Shown here piece by piece: positions 1 through 13,200 of a DNA stretch of 64,000 bases. The notes beneath the pieces were generated by a model that was given only the letters and a program-made list of their open reading frames with translations, was not told the DNA's origin and did not search any database. Location: contig ML986579.1 in NCBI GenBank assembly GCA_010094045.1, forward strand, positions 1,118,206 through 1,182,205, written 5' to 3'. Both the position numbers and the translations under genes were made by a program. The DNA is from Lojkania enalia. Its lineage: Eukaryota > Ascomycota > Dothideomycetes > Pleosporales. Positions within the stretch are counted from its first letter, which is position 1. Each line of letters opens with the position of its first letter.

Positions 1-1000
1 GCAGATAGCCAGTAGCATCCAGGCATTCAGGTATATCCCTTAAGCTACTCTTCAGGAATGCCTTCCCTCGCTTTCTTCCTTCCCAAATTAGACGCCTTAA
101 TCGGGTTCTAATCATTTGTCTTAGTTATACCATGCCTTCAATCTCTACTTGTTCTTATTATCACTACAATTTCTTAAGATCGGGTATGTAAGCTTATTTC
201 CTTAAGACACTCACATCCAATTCATCTTCATTTGACTGTTATTCCTTAAGCTTTCAATATTGGTCATTATTTCTGTTGTTAACAACCATGTCTTTTTATG
301 TAATTTAGTCTTATTTACTTTCCTCTTTCCTTTCGTATTCCCTGGAGTTACATATCTCTAATATTTAACCTTACTTCGGTAGGCCTTTTGCACAAACCTT
401 CGACTCCTAATATTTAAATTTACATTCACCGCGCGTCGAAGACATGAATGCCTTTCGCTAGGACGCCCTAGAAGCGCAGGACGAATTGTTCAACAGTATC
501 TTCTACCAGACAAAAGCGGCGACAAGCCACGAAATCAGTGGGAAGTTAAAAACAGAGCATATCTCAAGGGCGATTGGAAATATGGGTGCGAAGAAAAGTG
601 GTATAACCAAAGATGGCGGAACCAGCATAACACCTAGACCTAAGGAGTGATATAAAAGTGTCGCGGTTATTGATGACAATGCACGCGTTATGAAACTCAG
701 GGATGAAATTTTCACAAGCTTGATTCACAATGAAGAGCTCACACAGGATCATAGGACTTGGGTAGTGGATGATTCTCTAAATTGGGACGAAGAGGACGCC
801 TAGAATATTGAAGATGGGAATGAGATGACATGATGCTGGAAGATGCTGGAGAATGTGCGAACAATGAAACACAATTGGAAGTTCTCATAGATTTCAAGCA
901 CACTAAATTGTGAGCAATCTCCATTTGCGCGTATTGCCCAAAATGCTGACTAGATGATAGAGTTAGCTGAAACGAATTGGATTTGTCATTGCTTCGCCCT
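1..1000. other. AT-rich non-coding sequence at the left edge
   Basis: No convincing gene. The sequence is AT-rich with runs such as ccttaag and tatttaa. A GC-richer patch from about 440 to 840 looks like diverged coding sequence, but stops interrupt every frame on both strands. It is probably an old relic, and I could not assign it to a family. Confidence 0.4.
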
Positions 1001-1029
1001 ATGCCATCATGATTCGGGAAGAAATATTG

Positions 1030-1476
1030 GATTATGCTTTTGGCGGGCGCTACATCAAGATCTGAAATGATAATGACGGCGTACACCCCGAAGCCTCTAG
1101 ATGTGTGCATCCCAACGGACTCTACAGATATCTTGAATCTCGGGCTTCGACTACATTCATTAAACCAGATTTTAGGATCCCCTAGGCGCGTGCATAGTTG
1201 TATTGCGAGGCATGGAAACTGCTGTACAGGCAAAAAAATTTCGGCTTCGCCGATACAGATACGATAATTTGGTTTATGAGCCATTGTCCTCCACAACATA
1301 TGAATGATATGCGGTCGATTCATCCCATAGTTGAACACTTAAACTACTATATGCGGCTGCCACATACGTTCGACGGTCAAAATTTGCGCAATCTGAGATG
1401 TCTCGTCATAGACTACAGCTTCGCTCAGAACCTGAGTTCGATAGGGGATGAAGAAGACGCGAAGAATAGCGCGTAG
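1030..1476 (+). pseudogene. Relic of a 2EXR/F-box-like gene
   Basis: The plus strand from about 1198 reads YCEAWKLLYRQKNF and later LRNLRCLVID. This resembles the 'VCRQIYEEA..LLY..N.F' segment and following strand of the 2EXR domain, as in the intact minus-strand relatives at 2840 and 21711. The CRR-like residues just upstream (about 1180-1200) lie in another frame, so a frameshift is likely. No start codon or LPGELRN motif survives. It is probably a decayed copy of the family that recurs through the AT-rich parts of the window. The family call rests on short similarity only. Confidence 0.4.
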
Positions 1477-2839
1477 CAATTGCTGGTGGAGTGGCTTGGT
1501 TACGATATTGATATTGAATGGGGAATAGCAATATTTGCCGATTATCCTCGCTGGAAACTTCGCAGACTCTCTAAATGGGAAATTAGGTCCTTGAATCGCT
1601 TTGGGGTTGTGTAATCTGGCCTCCTTTTTACTTTCTATTCGACTTAATCTCGTCTGCATTCTCTTCATTTCATATCACATTCCATTTCCCCCTAATGAAA
1701 TCTTCACGATCTTCTTTGATTTGTTTCCTATTGTGTATTTCAATCTCCTTACCATCGGACCACATCTTAAAGCCCCGCTACTTCATTAAAATCGACCATA
1801 TATGCAAACATTGTTGTGAGAGGCGAATCTTGTCTCAGGGAGAGATATGAGGAACTAAACTTCTTTGATTGAGGATGGCCAGCAGGCCATATTATGTACA
1901 TAGAAAAATGGGTATATCAGCTGATATCCGGCGTGATTTTATATCGTACGACGGCATCCGATACAACTCGGCAGACTTGCCAAATCCCCATTACAAACAT
2001 CGCTACTTAGTTAGGGGGTTCCATATATTTGGAGATGATGGATGGGATCTAGGACTATGAATTCTTTCAAGTAATGGACCAACGGTAGTCCTAGTTCGTT
2101 TTGACAGACATGACCCTCTCGAAATATGTAAAATGCACCAAATGGCCCGTATGACGTGTATGACCTTGATTTAGGGATATCTTATTTTGCATTCTGCCTT
2201 GGTATTGTAATGATAGGAATTGAGTCCTTTCATACACGCTACCTGTATAATATGGAGATTGCACATACGCGAGTTAATTACACTGTGTGTATTAAACCAT
2301 TGTGTTTCTACCCGTTTTCACCCCTGATAAGACCTCCACAATTACTAAGTTATACTTGAGATAGACGACATATCAGAAATATAGGTGAGACAACAGCTGG
2401 GAGGAATGTTATTGCTAAAGTGTAATAGACTAAAGAATACCTAAAGGTTTGTGGACACAATGATAGCAGGGATAATTTCGAACTGATGAAAAAACATATC
2501 TAGGGGTCGAGGCCTTACGCACCCTATATATCTGACAAAAGACTTATTTTTCTTGGTTCCCCTAAAGCGGAAGGAGAAAGACAAAGATGAACCATCCCTA
2601 ATCGAACCCTAACCGCTGATAGATAAGCCCCGTGTTCCGCCCTCTCTAATGTTTGAAAGCAATTCTTAAAGCAAATATGATAGTATACGCTCGACATTTT
2701 GAGCTCCGTTGCTTGTTTCCTTAGTTCGCATTGACGAAGTGGTCACTAGCTCTTATTAGTTTTCGACAACGTCAATTGTCTTGAATTTGAGACTCATCTT
2801 ACCATTTAACAGGTATTGATACCCGCAACATATTCTAAC
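1477..2839. other. AT-rich intergenic sequence without a supported gene
   Basis: Only short open frames on either strand, none with a recognisable motif or a plausible splice partner. Base composition is strongly AT-rich. Confidence 0.5.
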
Positions 2840-3613
2840 TTAAATCCTCTCGTACATTTCCAATGAGATTTCTAGGTTCTTGTAAGAAGCTTTGATCATT
2901 CGTTCTAGGTTTTTCTCTGCTTGACGAAGTCCGAGGTCAGAATCTTCCAATTGTGGCCGACTGAGACAATGGAGAATCCAGGCAAATTGATTTATACTAA
3001 TCTTTAACTTGCGCAGGCCTGGAAGTTTAGATATTAGCTGTGAATCGAGGTCGTAGTAATTGAGCGCGTCGCTCCAGGCCCAGGAGGCACATATCCCAAC
3101 ACTTTTGATTGTTTCTAGTTGGCAAGGGAGCGTCTTCCGAATCCATAGATCTACGTCATATAGGTCGTGGAATGTGAAGGTGTTCAAAGTGTAAGGGAGA
3201 ATGGTCGTCTCGTCATACAATTGGCGACAGACGTGCAGGAGGCTGAGAGCATTCCGCTTGCCAGCATGCACAATTGGACTCATACCTCGGCGCTTGATGT
3301 AAGAATTGGAAGTCCTTAGTTCATAGCCGAGGTCGAGAACATATTCGAATATCTGGTTCCTGAGTTCTCCGGGTAATCGAAGAAGCGGGCTTTCGTTCCG
3401 ATTCCTTTCCATGCTATTTTTGATCAGCAATCAAGTTAAGATTCTGTAGAGCTTCATTTACATTTTTCGGTACTTTCCCGTCTTTCTCGTCACGTCGAAG
3501 AGGCCATTCTCGAGCTTGCGGACCTTCGGATACCGTTTCTTCGTCACTTCAGCCCTAATTGCTGCCTTAGGTCTCCCGGGGGGGGCCTTATCCGGCTGTT
3601 TGCGAGGCGCCAT
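2840..3613 (-). CDS. 2EXR-domain (F-box-like) protein, two exons
   Basis: Predicted 241-residue protein from exons 3613..3462 and 3413..2840. The 48-nt intron (3414..3461) begins GTAAAT and ends ATAG in phase 2. Exon 1 encodes a basic N-terminus starting MAPRKQPDK. Exon 2 opens with ERNRNESPLLRLPGELRNQI, the hallmark start of the fungal 2EXR domain, followed by a CRQLYDET motif and a C-terminal LPGLRKLKIS strand. The function of 2EXR proteins is not established. They resemble F-box proteins at the N-terminus and form large families in filamentous ascomycetes. This start was chosen because it gives a complete frame with an intron in exactly the same place and phase as relatives at 21711 and 24577. 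The reading frame appears intact although the surroundings are AT-rich. Confidence 0.72.
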
Positions 3614-5379
3614 AGTGAGCTCTAAGTCGGTTTATTGGTAGAAAGCGGTTTGTAGAAAAGAACGAGCGGTGGAAGCCATGGCCTTATGTATGTGTCCATA
3701 TAGAATCAGGTAAAGGGGAGTCGAAGGTCGGTAAATCAAAGACCCTAAGAAGCGGTGAGGGAACAATAATATTGTTGATCTTGAGGCTGCTAAATAGTTT
3801 CTATTCGCTATGATAGGTTTAAATCTAGTACATAGACAAAAAAGTTCAAGGTGAAGGTAAATAATGCAATGCCTATTGCTAACGAGTTTCGAATATAGTA
3901 AATGCAATGGTGGCGTACTGTTTAAAGAGTGTGTTCAATTCTGACCTTGACAGCAAACTTCCCATGAGCTCTTCTAATTTGAGCATAGCATCCACTTGTC
4001 GGATCGTCCTTTCCTCTTTTATCGGGCCTGGTGACATCATCGTTCGTTTCTGTCGTTGCCTGACGCTACGCCTAATATATATGAGGTTCCTGGCTCGGGA
4101 TCAATTTCCAACCTCTCGTCAATCCCACTGAAACCAATCGCAATTTCTCTATGACACAAAGCGGAGTCGTGAGGTTTGCAAATGGACTGTTGGATCTAAA
4201 TAGTTTGAAGGGGAGAGACTTGATGATGTAAGAAAGCCTTTATCTATCTGGAGCGGTAAGGTTTGCAACAGCTGTTAATGAAGTTTTAGAGGGAATCAAA
4301 CTGAATCTCCGTTTCTGCGACTACTAGGAGAATACGAAACACGATCTCCGAATTTGTTCTCTATTCCGGTACAGATTTAAAGATGAGGACTGGCACGGAA
4401 GGGACACTTTGGTTTTTTGTGCTACTCCTAAAAAGAACTCCAAACGCCCTCAGTCTGCATAGAGTATGCTGTCAATTCTATGTCGAGACTGTGGTCTGAC
4501 TTCTCGAATTGAATGTCTTCCGATTCCGGGGTTTTGATGAGGATTGCCTTTATGGTTTACGTAAGGCTCAGCTAGAAGCGATCACCTCTGGCCGTCTTGA
4601 TCTCTGGCTGACTCCTCGGAACCAAAGTGCTACAACGAGGGGCATCTTGCAACATCTACCATGTCTGTGGACGCTTCATGCCAACCATATCACAGCATTG
4701 CAAAGGGTTCGGCTAGTGGTACTGCGCCGTGTCAATAAGCGCGGGGACGAATTCTAGCAACTGATAAAGAAATCTCATAATAATATACGGATTCTATTTC
4801 GGCGATGCAAAGATGCGGATAGGGAAAAGACGGCTGGTATTCCGATCCTGTTCAAGATCCTTAAAGTGATTGGTGATAGAAAATGGTGATTCGAATTATG
4901 ATTTATCGATAAATGTAGCTAATGTGTGGCGCATATCAAACTCAATCATATCTGCATATCTGGTCGGGTGGGTGCTCTTAACATGCGTGATGGATTCAAG
5001 CGGCTGACTTGAACGACGACCTTGAAGTGAATTGGGCATGCTTTCGACTTTGTTCTTGCGGCAATGCGAATCAAGAGAGTAGCGACACATAAGCCCGTAA
5101 AACTATTGGGCGAAAATCCGTGCTGGGTGTTAATCTTGAGGGAATGGTCTGTAGAGAGCCAAGGGCCGGTCGGGCATAGTATCCTCCGTTCTTTTACACT
5201 GAAAATCGACCGATTCTTAGTTTCTCAACTTAGATCTTCTTGGGAGGCATCTAGCTCAAAACAAGCCATGTATATATTGATTCTACGTAATATCTCACCC
5301 TAGATGGCAAGAAGGATGAGCGCCCAAGAGAATTGTTCTAAATTCGGTCTAGCGCCTCGTGACTTCGCGTTCTCGCGTC
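3614..5379. other. AT-rich intergenic region upstream of the FAN1-like gene
   Basis: No supported gene. A moderately GC-rich stretch at 4500-4760 (+) has an 82-codon open frame with no recognisable motif and could be a decayed fragment. The last ~300 bases are probably the promoter and leader of the nuclease gene that follows. Confidence 0.4.
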
Positions 5380-8075
5380 ATGATCTGGCGTCTTTTGTTA
5401 GGCGCCGTGGTCGAGGGGCAGCCTCAAATTCCGCAAACAATAATGGCGCTTAGCGAACGCAGTCCTTCGAAGCACAACCAAATGCGAGGTACACTAATCG
5501 GGCACCCTAAGTCAGTGAATTTCGACCGCCATAAAGATAGACCCACGAAGCGCCTGCGCCTCGACGACGAAACCTCCTGGTCGCTTTCTGCACCTTTATC
5601 TCCCAAGTTCGGGGGCCGCGAGATACCAGATTCCGATGACTCAGATGGCGCTGATGACTCTAACATAGAAGATGGCGTGCAACTACACAAGACAGACCTC
5701 GAAAGCGCGTTACCTCCCGTGAAGACGGATGCGGAGGCTATTGAAGAATATGAGGCATTCAAAGCTTCGCAGGACGAGCAAGCTGAGGCAGTTGAAGAGC
5801 GACTGAAAGACCGAAAATGGATCAGGGCCAAGAGTTCAATATATGTGGATGCCTTTAATCTCGCATTGGACACTGTGCTGGATGAGGAGAGTCACCTGTT
5901 TGATGAGACAGAGATGGGCGTCTTTAGGCAGTGGACGGATTTAACTTATGAGGCGCAATATTTGTAAGACTGCGACCTAGTTGCAAAGAGTTTAATAAGG
6001 AGTACGCTAATGGAAGGCTCTTACCTAGATATGTTCGTCTCTTCCTCCGTAAGACGGCCACTTGGCATCGAATAAAAAACTTGGGCTATCATAGCGATAT
6101 ATCGGATATTGATTCGGCCATTGAGGCTTTACAACGCACGAGGGAATTACCAAGCTCTTCTGCGGACGTGGAAGCACATCCAGGCGAGCTTGAACCGCCC
6201 GCTGGATTGACATTGGAATCTACGTTCACCTTTGCGGACAGGTCTGAGGAAGAAATAAATACACTAGAGGAGGCATCATCGCTCTTGAAGCTTGACGAAC
6301 TGAAAGCACTTGCAAAAGATGCTAAGGTGCATGGAAAGAATAAGAAAGAATTACTGAAGGCGCTGCGGCGGGCGAGCCAAAAGCAAGCTGGGCTGGGTTT
6401 TGTGGGTTTAAAGAGATCAGATACGGATACTTCTAGGACGTCTTCTCCTTCCAGCTTGGAAACACCGGAAAATGAACTAGTCGAAGACACATCTTTAGAT
6501 GCTAATCGGGATGCGCATTTCACTCGCAAGATCATGAACGGGACTGGACCTTGTGTGCGACTCTCAGCTGCAACCCGGAAGCTATTCGAGCGCGTTCACC
6601 TAGTCTTCTATCGCTCGACAGAGTGGACCGAGAAGTCACTCACAACTATAATCCTGGCCAAGATTGCCCGTTGGAACTTCCCAGAATATATCGTGTCGCG
6701 TTCAGCGAACATATTCTCCTCGCGCTCCTCACTCCTTGAATTCGAAGCGTCCATAAGAACTCAATTCCGCATCGACAATATCCTCGAGTTCAACGGTAGG
6801 CCTACAGAACAAGGTTACCAAGAAATCATTGACACTTTTGAAGAGATATATCCGCGCTGGAAGATTCTTCTTCGCGAGGAACAGAAAATGGAGGACAGCA
6901 TTTATCAAAGCGGTGAAGGCGCATACCTGCGTCGATTGTCCCCGGCATGGGTCTACACGCGTATAATACACAAAGCCACCGGAGTTCTCGCCCGAAGGAA
7001 AGAATACAAGCGGGAGCATGCACTTCTCACTGAACTCTTACAACAAAAGCTATTCCATCATTCGCGTCGCGGGACATGGTTCCAACGGAAGGCCCTATTG
7101 GAGGAACACTATATGGCATCACTTATGTTGTTAGACAATCGAAACGACGAAGCGCAGAAGAAGCTTTGGAAGAAGATTGCCCTGCAAACCTGCGAGGACG
7201 GTCTGCAAGACAACCTTGTGCATATAATCCACCACTACGATCTCCAAAAGCGCGTAATCAAACTTGAGAAATCTCTCAAAATTGCGAAACGTGCGCAGCA
7301 TGACTTCGCACACGTTCGATTAGCTGCACCAATTGAAGTCACAGTTCAGGGTATCCGCATCGAACGCGAACAGTCTCTCGCACGGAGGGATTCTTTACCA
7401 CATCTAGGCTCCGGAAAGCGGGGTGCGAAGACGGTGTGGATTGATCCTAGAGAAGACGGAGAATGCTCTGTTGAAGAAATGTGTCTATCGCACTATAGAA
7501 ACGAGGGGTGGAAGGGATATCACAGCGAAGGCGGTATTGTCCGAACGCTATTCGCCTACCTCCTCTTCGACATCTTATTCACATACATGCCCAATGTCTT
7601 CCAGACGCCGTACCAAACTTGTCCCCTTGATTTGCATACTGATGCATTCTTTCCTTCGCGAATATCGGAGATCAATCATCGACTCAATGAGATCTCGAAC
7701 GGCGATGCCGGAAGTATTATACAAAGGATTTGGAGCGAACATCATGAGCGAAGGACCTGTGTTGTAGGACTTGATTGGACATTTGACTTGGATGATCTAT
7801 TGGAGATTGCCCAATGCTTTGAGGGCGAAGCGCTGGCAACGGTTTGTAAAGTGATGGCTCAGGAATATGGGCAGAGAGGTGGTGGCGTACCGGATCTGTT
7901 TCTGTGGAAACTGCCTGAGAATGAGAAAACAAAGGGAGAGGTTAAATTTGCAGAGGTAAAAAGTGAGAACGATAGACTAAGTGATACGCAAAGGCTTTGG
8001 ATACACGTTCTCACTGGGGCTGGGGTAAGAGTTGAACTTTGCAATGCCATTGCCAAGGAGGTCAGAGTTGTTTGA
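5380..8075 (+). CDS. FAN1: FAN1-type structure-specific nuclease (VRR-NUC domain)
   Basis: Predicted 876-residue DNA repair nuclease from exons 5380..5963 and 6029..8075. The 65-nt intron (GTAAGA..CTAG) restores the diagnostic FAN1 motif YVRLFLRKTATWHRIKNLGY across the junction, around residues 196-215. A SAP-like DNA-binding motif (DELKALAKDAKVHGKNKKEL) lies near residues 273-311. The C-terminal VRR-NUC domain (about 811-876) shows PDLFLW and FAEVK, giving the catalytic D816, E836 and K838. FAN1 proteins cleave branched and flap DNA and act in interstrand crosslink repair. I see no UBZ zinc finger in the N-terminus (no C2H2/C2HC pattern). The N-terminus is Ser/Asp-rich, so the true start may be the later ATG at 5443. 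The gene is convergent with the MFS gene, with only 83 bases between the stops. Confidence 0.92.
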
Positions 8076-8158
8076 TAGAACACATGTCCATGACCCTTGA
8101 TTAAAACATTGAATGGGTCATGTATGTCGTAAGTGACGACTCTATGTCCTGGATTCCT

Positions 8159-9682
8159 CTAGACACACTTCCCAAAATCCTCGCTATCTTTCCCCTTTCC
8201 AATACTACTCTCGTCATCCTCATCACTTAACAGCCCATCTAAGCCCTCGTCATCCCACATGTTATCCCTCTCGTTGACCTTCGGCTCATCCTTCGTAACC
8301 TTGACATTGACAAACAAAACCCACAACCCCAAGTCATAACACACTCGACAAATTCCCGTTGCTAAAAATGCGGCCCAAAATCTGTCATTCCCTGCTAGTA
8401 TCCCCGTTACTGTTGGACCCACACTCATAGCTAGCGTTCGAAGCATGCTAGTGATCCCCATAACCCCTGTACGTTCGGAATCTTTGACGACGGCGGCAAT
8501 GAAGGCGGTTCGGGGCGCTTGATCCATACTATTCAGCGCCGCCCTGAACAGTAAGATCGCTACTGTCCAACCCACGGAACTTGGTAGCGGTACGAATGCA
8601 CTTGCAATAGAGCTTGGTAGGTGTGTGAATACCATAGTATTTATTAGTCCGATATGTTTCGATAGCGGACCAGCGAAGATGGACGATACAGCGCAAAGAA
8701 ATTGGGACGCTGATGTGATGTCTCCGAGCGTCGATTTTGAGAGGTGGAATTTTCCTTCGATGTAATAATTCATGAGACTGTATGGTGTCATGCCGTCGGC
8801 CAGGGAATCAATGGCCAGTAAAATCCAGAGCGGAATCATAATCTTCCTTGTCTGCCCCGAGATCTGAGAAATATAACTTGCTTTCTTCCGCTTAGCCCTC
8901 AGGCCAGCTCTTGAAGCCTCAGTCTCGCTACGATCAAACTCAGCAGTCTCAGGCGTCATGTTTTCGAGTAAGACTTCCTCCTCTTCCCCAGTCCGACCTC
9001 TATCATTCCCTTCCCTCCCCTTCTCCCCTTTAACCTCACACCTCCCACTCAGCCCTAGACAAATCACACACCCTACAACCCCAAACCCCGCATACCCCCA
9101 AAACAGAATATGAAACGCCCGCCTCTCATCCCCAGCACTCCTTTCCACCCACTGGACCACCCGTCCCGCAACCTCGCTCCCAACGGCACCAGCCATCGTT
9201 GTCGCAGTCACATACCAAGCCAGAACATCCGAGCGCGTCTTATCGTCCGTCAAACCGCTCAACACGCTCTCTTCAACCGCTCTGAAGGGCCCGCAGTCTG
9301 CGCCCGTTACGCTAATAACACCGACGACAGCCGCGAACAGCAAGGCCCAGAAGTTTTCGCTGAGGGCAAAGGCCGTTCCGGAGAGCACCATCATGACTGA
9401 TCCCGCTAGCAGGACTCTTCTCCGGCCAACCCTGTCCGCGACCAGCGTCAAGAGCAACGATAACAGGACATCGCCGAGCAGGGTTAGCGTCATGAACAGC
9501 CCGATCCGCGTATCCGGGAAATGCAGACTGGAGAAGAAGAGCGCGAGGATTAGGCTGGGGATTCCCGCGCTGAACATGCGGAGGCTGCGGAGGGTGATGA
9601 TTAGGTAGGCGTCCCGTCCTGTTGCGTTCAGAGAATGTGCGCCTAGGAAGGCGGACAGCTTTAGTAGGATATTCGGCGCCAT
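8159..9682 (-). CDS. Major facilitator superfamily transporter
   Basis: Single-exon 507-residue membrane transporter starting at the ATG at 9682. The first half holds several hydrophobic helices and the MFS signature between helices 2 and 3: GD at residues 70-71 through ADRVGRRRVL at 82-91. A charged loop (about 215-285, Glu/Lys/Arg-rich) separates it from the second helical half, which contains a second short motif (PLSKHIG). The C-terminal tail is acidic (DDEGLDGLLSDEDDESS). MFS proteins use proton or solute gradients to move small molecules; the substrate cannot be read from sequence. Seemingly intact. It lies tail-to-tail with the FAN1-like gene and downstream of VPS8 on the same strand. 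The coding sequence is GC-rich, unlike the decayed blocks. Confidence 0.88.
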   Translation of the reverse strand: MAPNILLKLSAFLGAHSLNATGRDAYLIITLRSLRMFSAGIPSLILALFFSSLHFPDTRIGLFMTLTLLGDVLLSLLLTLVADRVGRRRVLLAGSVMMVLSGTAFALSENFWALLFAAVVGVISVTGADCGPFRAVEESVLSGLTDDKTRSDVLAWYVTATTMAGAVGSEVAGRVVQWVERSAGDERRAFHILFWGYAGFGVVGCVICLGLSGRCEVKGEKGREGNDRGRTGEEEEVLLENMTPETAEFDRSETEASRAGLRAKRKKASYISQISGQTRKIMIPLWILLAIDSLADGMTPYSLMNYYIEGKFHLSKSTLGDITSASQFLCAVSSIFAGPLSKHIGLINTMVFTHLPSSIASAFVPLPSSVGWTVAILLFRAALNSMDQAPRTAFIAAVVKDSERTGVMGITSMLRTLAMSVGPTVTGILAGNDRFWAAFLATGICRVCYDLGLWVLFVNVKVTKDEPKVNERDNMWDDEGLDGLLSDEDDESSIGKGKDSEDFGKCV

Positions 9683-10226
9683 AGTATCCCCCCCAGTCTT
9701 CTCGGCACAGTATATGGAGTATGCCGTTCAGATCGTTGAGATGAAATGTCGCGAAGAGAGCCAAGCTATGAATGTATAGGTAGACATCGGATCATAGCCG
9801 GGAATAAGATTAGATAACGAGCGAACATTTTCTCGCCCGCGGAAGTCTCGGCAGAGGCTACTCCACGGTTGGCAGTTGCTAACCGCATCTTAGCTTCGCG
9901 TCAGTGTTGGTGAGAGATGCGAATGGTGGTTTGTGGCGGGCCGATGTTCGGTGTATATTGGCTAGCCTGTCCGGGACGCAGGTACCCCGCCGTGGTGGAT
10001 CTACCGGGAGTGTCATTCGCTGGTGGGATATGTGTGCATCGGGACGAAGTGCGGGCTTTAAAATGTAGGACCATGGTGTTGCTATTTCTATAGCGTGAAT
10101 GATCTGTGGTGTCATGTACTGCGCTTGAGAAATCCTAATATTCGACTGACAAAGGAGATCAATGCAACATCCATGCCAAGGGGAGAACCCTAGGTGCGAA
10201 AAAAGAAAACTATGCACAAAAGGCAC
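9683..10226. other. Intergenic region between VPS8 and the MFS gene
   Basis: Lies downstream of VPS8 and upstream of the MFS start, so it should hold the VPS8 3' end and the MFS promoter (both transcribed leftwards). Short open frames are present without recognisable motifs. Confidence 0.5.
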
Positions 10227-13200
10227 TCAAGTCTCCATGGGGCACTTAAGCTTTCGTTCACCTCTCCCTCCAACGCCTTCCTCCCCTCCGGAAGCCTTTT
10301 CCAGACATTTCCGATGCCAAAGATGCCGGCACGCGAACACTACCAATGCACCAGGCCCCTCGCCCCCAGCCTCATCAGCCAGCGGTGTACTCCTTCCCTT
10401 CCCCTTCCCTCTATCGTCTGTGCCGGCTCTCCTTCTCTCAATCTCTAGTTGTCCTTTTCTTTCCCAAGCTTCCCATATCCCACCACCCGCTCCGGGCCCC
10501 CAAGTTCGTTTCCTGCACCCCTCACAGACTTGTCCTCGTGGTCTCCAACCACGCTGACGGAGTTCATGAATCTCTTTGACTTGCTTAAAGCCTTCTTTAT
10601 CGAGGAAGCGGTTGGCGAGGGATAGAATGGTTTCTTCGAAAGTGTATGCCGAGAAGATCTCTGAGAGAACTGTGCGGAGGTCTGCGAGGGAGGGCGATGA
10701 ATAGGCCACACGAGTTAGGAATGTGCGAAGAATACGGAGAAAGGAGGGGTTTGTTTGGGATTGCGATTGTCGAGCGCGGAGTGGGGGACGAGCTGTGAGA
10801 GGTTGGGAGTTCGTCGGGAGTTTTCCTAATGGTGTGGTCGTTGAGGCTAGCAAGACCGAAAAGGTTCGCTGCACAGACGAGCGCAGCGTGGCGGTAATTT
10901 TTTTCGTATCGATAGGCTTTGACTGTGTCGCGTCCAATGACGAAAGAGTCGTTTCTAGCTCAGAAACGGAAGAAGTGACATCCCTGGTTAGACTAACGAC
11001 CTTGTCAACGAGATCGAGCCAAAGCAATTCGTCCATTGCGAGGTCTTCTTCCCTCACTTCTCCATAAGCAGATTTCCTCCTATCAGCTAATGACTCCGGC
11101 CGGCGTTCGATAGACCTAGTTTGGCCTTGACATAGCCAAATGCCAACCTTGACGTATTTCTGAATATTATTCAGTAAGTCCTCAACGGCTTCTTCAGTGT
11201 TGGCTACGTCGGGTGTTTCTGCGGCTGCACTGATTAGACTAGTCAGAGCAGTCTCAAGGGTCCCAAGGTGCTTGACAAGCCGATCCATAGCCCCTTGAAC
11301 CAGACCATCTCGTGCCATGAGTACGACTGCGGCATCGATGACTCCGCTCTTCTCCAGCGCAGGTAGGACTGGATCGAGCTGGAGATCTCCAGACTTTAGG
11401 AAACTGACGAAGTCTGCCACATGAGAATTGTTATACTTGCACATGAGTTGAACATAGCGTTCTATGAAGCCTGAGGGAAGATCCTCGCCAAGAGCTTGAG
11501 ACTCGGCCGATGGCGAGGCCTCTGGTTCGATGAGGGCTTTTAAATACTGGTATTGAGCATCTGACTCATCCTCTAGAGCATCTAACACTGACTCCAAGAG
11601 GTCGGGTGCATAATGCTTCAAAGTTTGTGTAGCTCGTGATGCATCGATAGCTATCAGATCCAGCGCCCGGTTGACAATGACAGTCTTGAACTCATTGATC
11701 TGCTTCTTGATGAGGCCTCGACTAGGACGCAGACAATCTACAATACAATTGAAGACATCTTCTCTGTCTTCGGTGTCGTTGAAATAGGCTTCGAGGAGCT
11801 TGGCGTATTGCTGTGAACTCCGATATATAGACTTGAGTACACGGTGGAAGCCAGCCTTCTCGAAGAGGGATACAAGGCTTTGAGGGTTTGGAGGTTGGTA
11901 CACGGATAGTAGGTATTCAATCGAAAGCTGACAATCGTCTTTGACGACATCCGTTGGATAGTTGCAGAGGCCAATGAGGATCTGGTGCAAAGAAGTCCCG
12001 GGAAGGATGACGTGCTGTGGATATTTAGGTAGGTTGCGTGCCACAAACATGTAGAAGTAAATAATATCTTCCACATCAAAGCTATCTGGTGTCATAATAC
12101 CAAGGAGGGTGTGAATGATGTACTGTCGAGTTGGCGTAAAGGCGGACGCGTGTTGATGCCCATTGACCTGATGCCCGTTTACAGTGTCTTGATCTCCATT
12201 GAGGAAGCTGTCCTCGAAAGCTTCGTTCAACATGCTCATAAAGCTTGCTGCGTCGAATTCGAGAACTAGACGCAAGTATGGGAACGAAGGTTCATCTCCC
12301 TTATCAATTCGGGTCAGGAACACCTCACCAGAGCCCGGTGGCCACGCCAGGTTTTTGCCCGAAAACAGGAATCGGTACATGTCTTTCTTTGCACTATACG
12401 CTTCCTCCTCATCCATTAATGTGCCACCGGGGTAAATGCGTCCCGTAAATGTGTATGCTAGGTACGGGAACAATTTCATGGCTGACGCCAAATAGATATT
12501 CTGAGTCTCATCTTCGCCCTGCTCAAAGTCTATGCGCTTGATCAAGGTCAAGATATTAATTAGAGGAGTGATGAAATCGCCAATCGCACGCGTCCATACA
12601 TAGATAAGAGCATCGTACAAGTTGTATTGTTGGCATAAAGTCGTGACCTGGTTGATGTCCATGGTTTCCGTGTTGAGACGACATACTATATCTTCTAATC
12701 TATCCGCACGACTAGAAGATGCATAGCTTGTGATTAGATCCTTGAGAACGTTAGGGGGCAGTGCGGTAATCTGATCTTCTAGAATGTAAGGCTCAAGGGT
12801 CTCGAAAAAAACCTTTGTGGAAGAGTCATCTTCGAAGGCCTCATAAACTCCTTCGAACAAGAAGTCCAGCTCATTCATACTTATGCAAGCGGTGAAACAC
12901 GCTGAAGCGAGGTCCGCAAGGGAAGTGTCCCCCCTTTGAGTATTTTCTCCTCTGGAAAATGTGTATTTCAGGGAGGCTGATATCATCTCGAGCAATTTTT
13001 CTTGAACGATAGCGTGCCGGGCATTATCATCATCCGGTAATCCTACTGTCAACTTGTCCGCATCGCCAACGTAGTACGATGTTGCAAGGGTAATGGCGGC
13101 AATAAAGTCACCATCCTCCATGAGCGCCAGTAGCCTGTCCGCCCAATTCGACAACGTCCCTATAGAAACATCATTGAATCCAAGAAGGAACAATCGCCCT

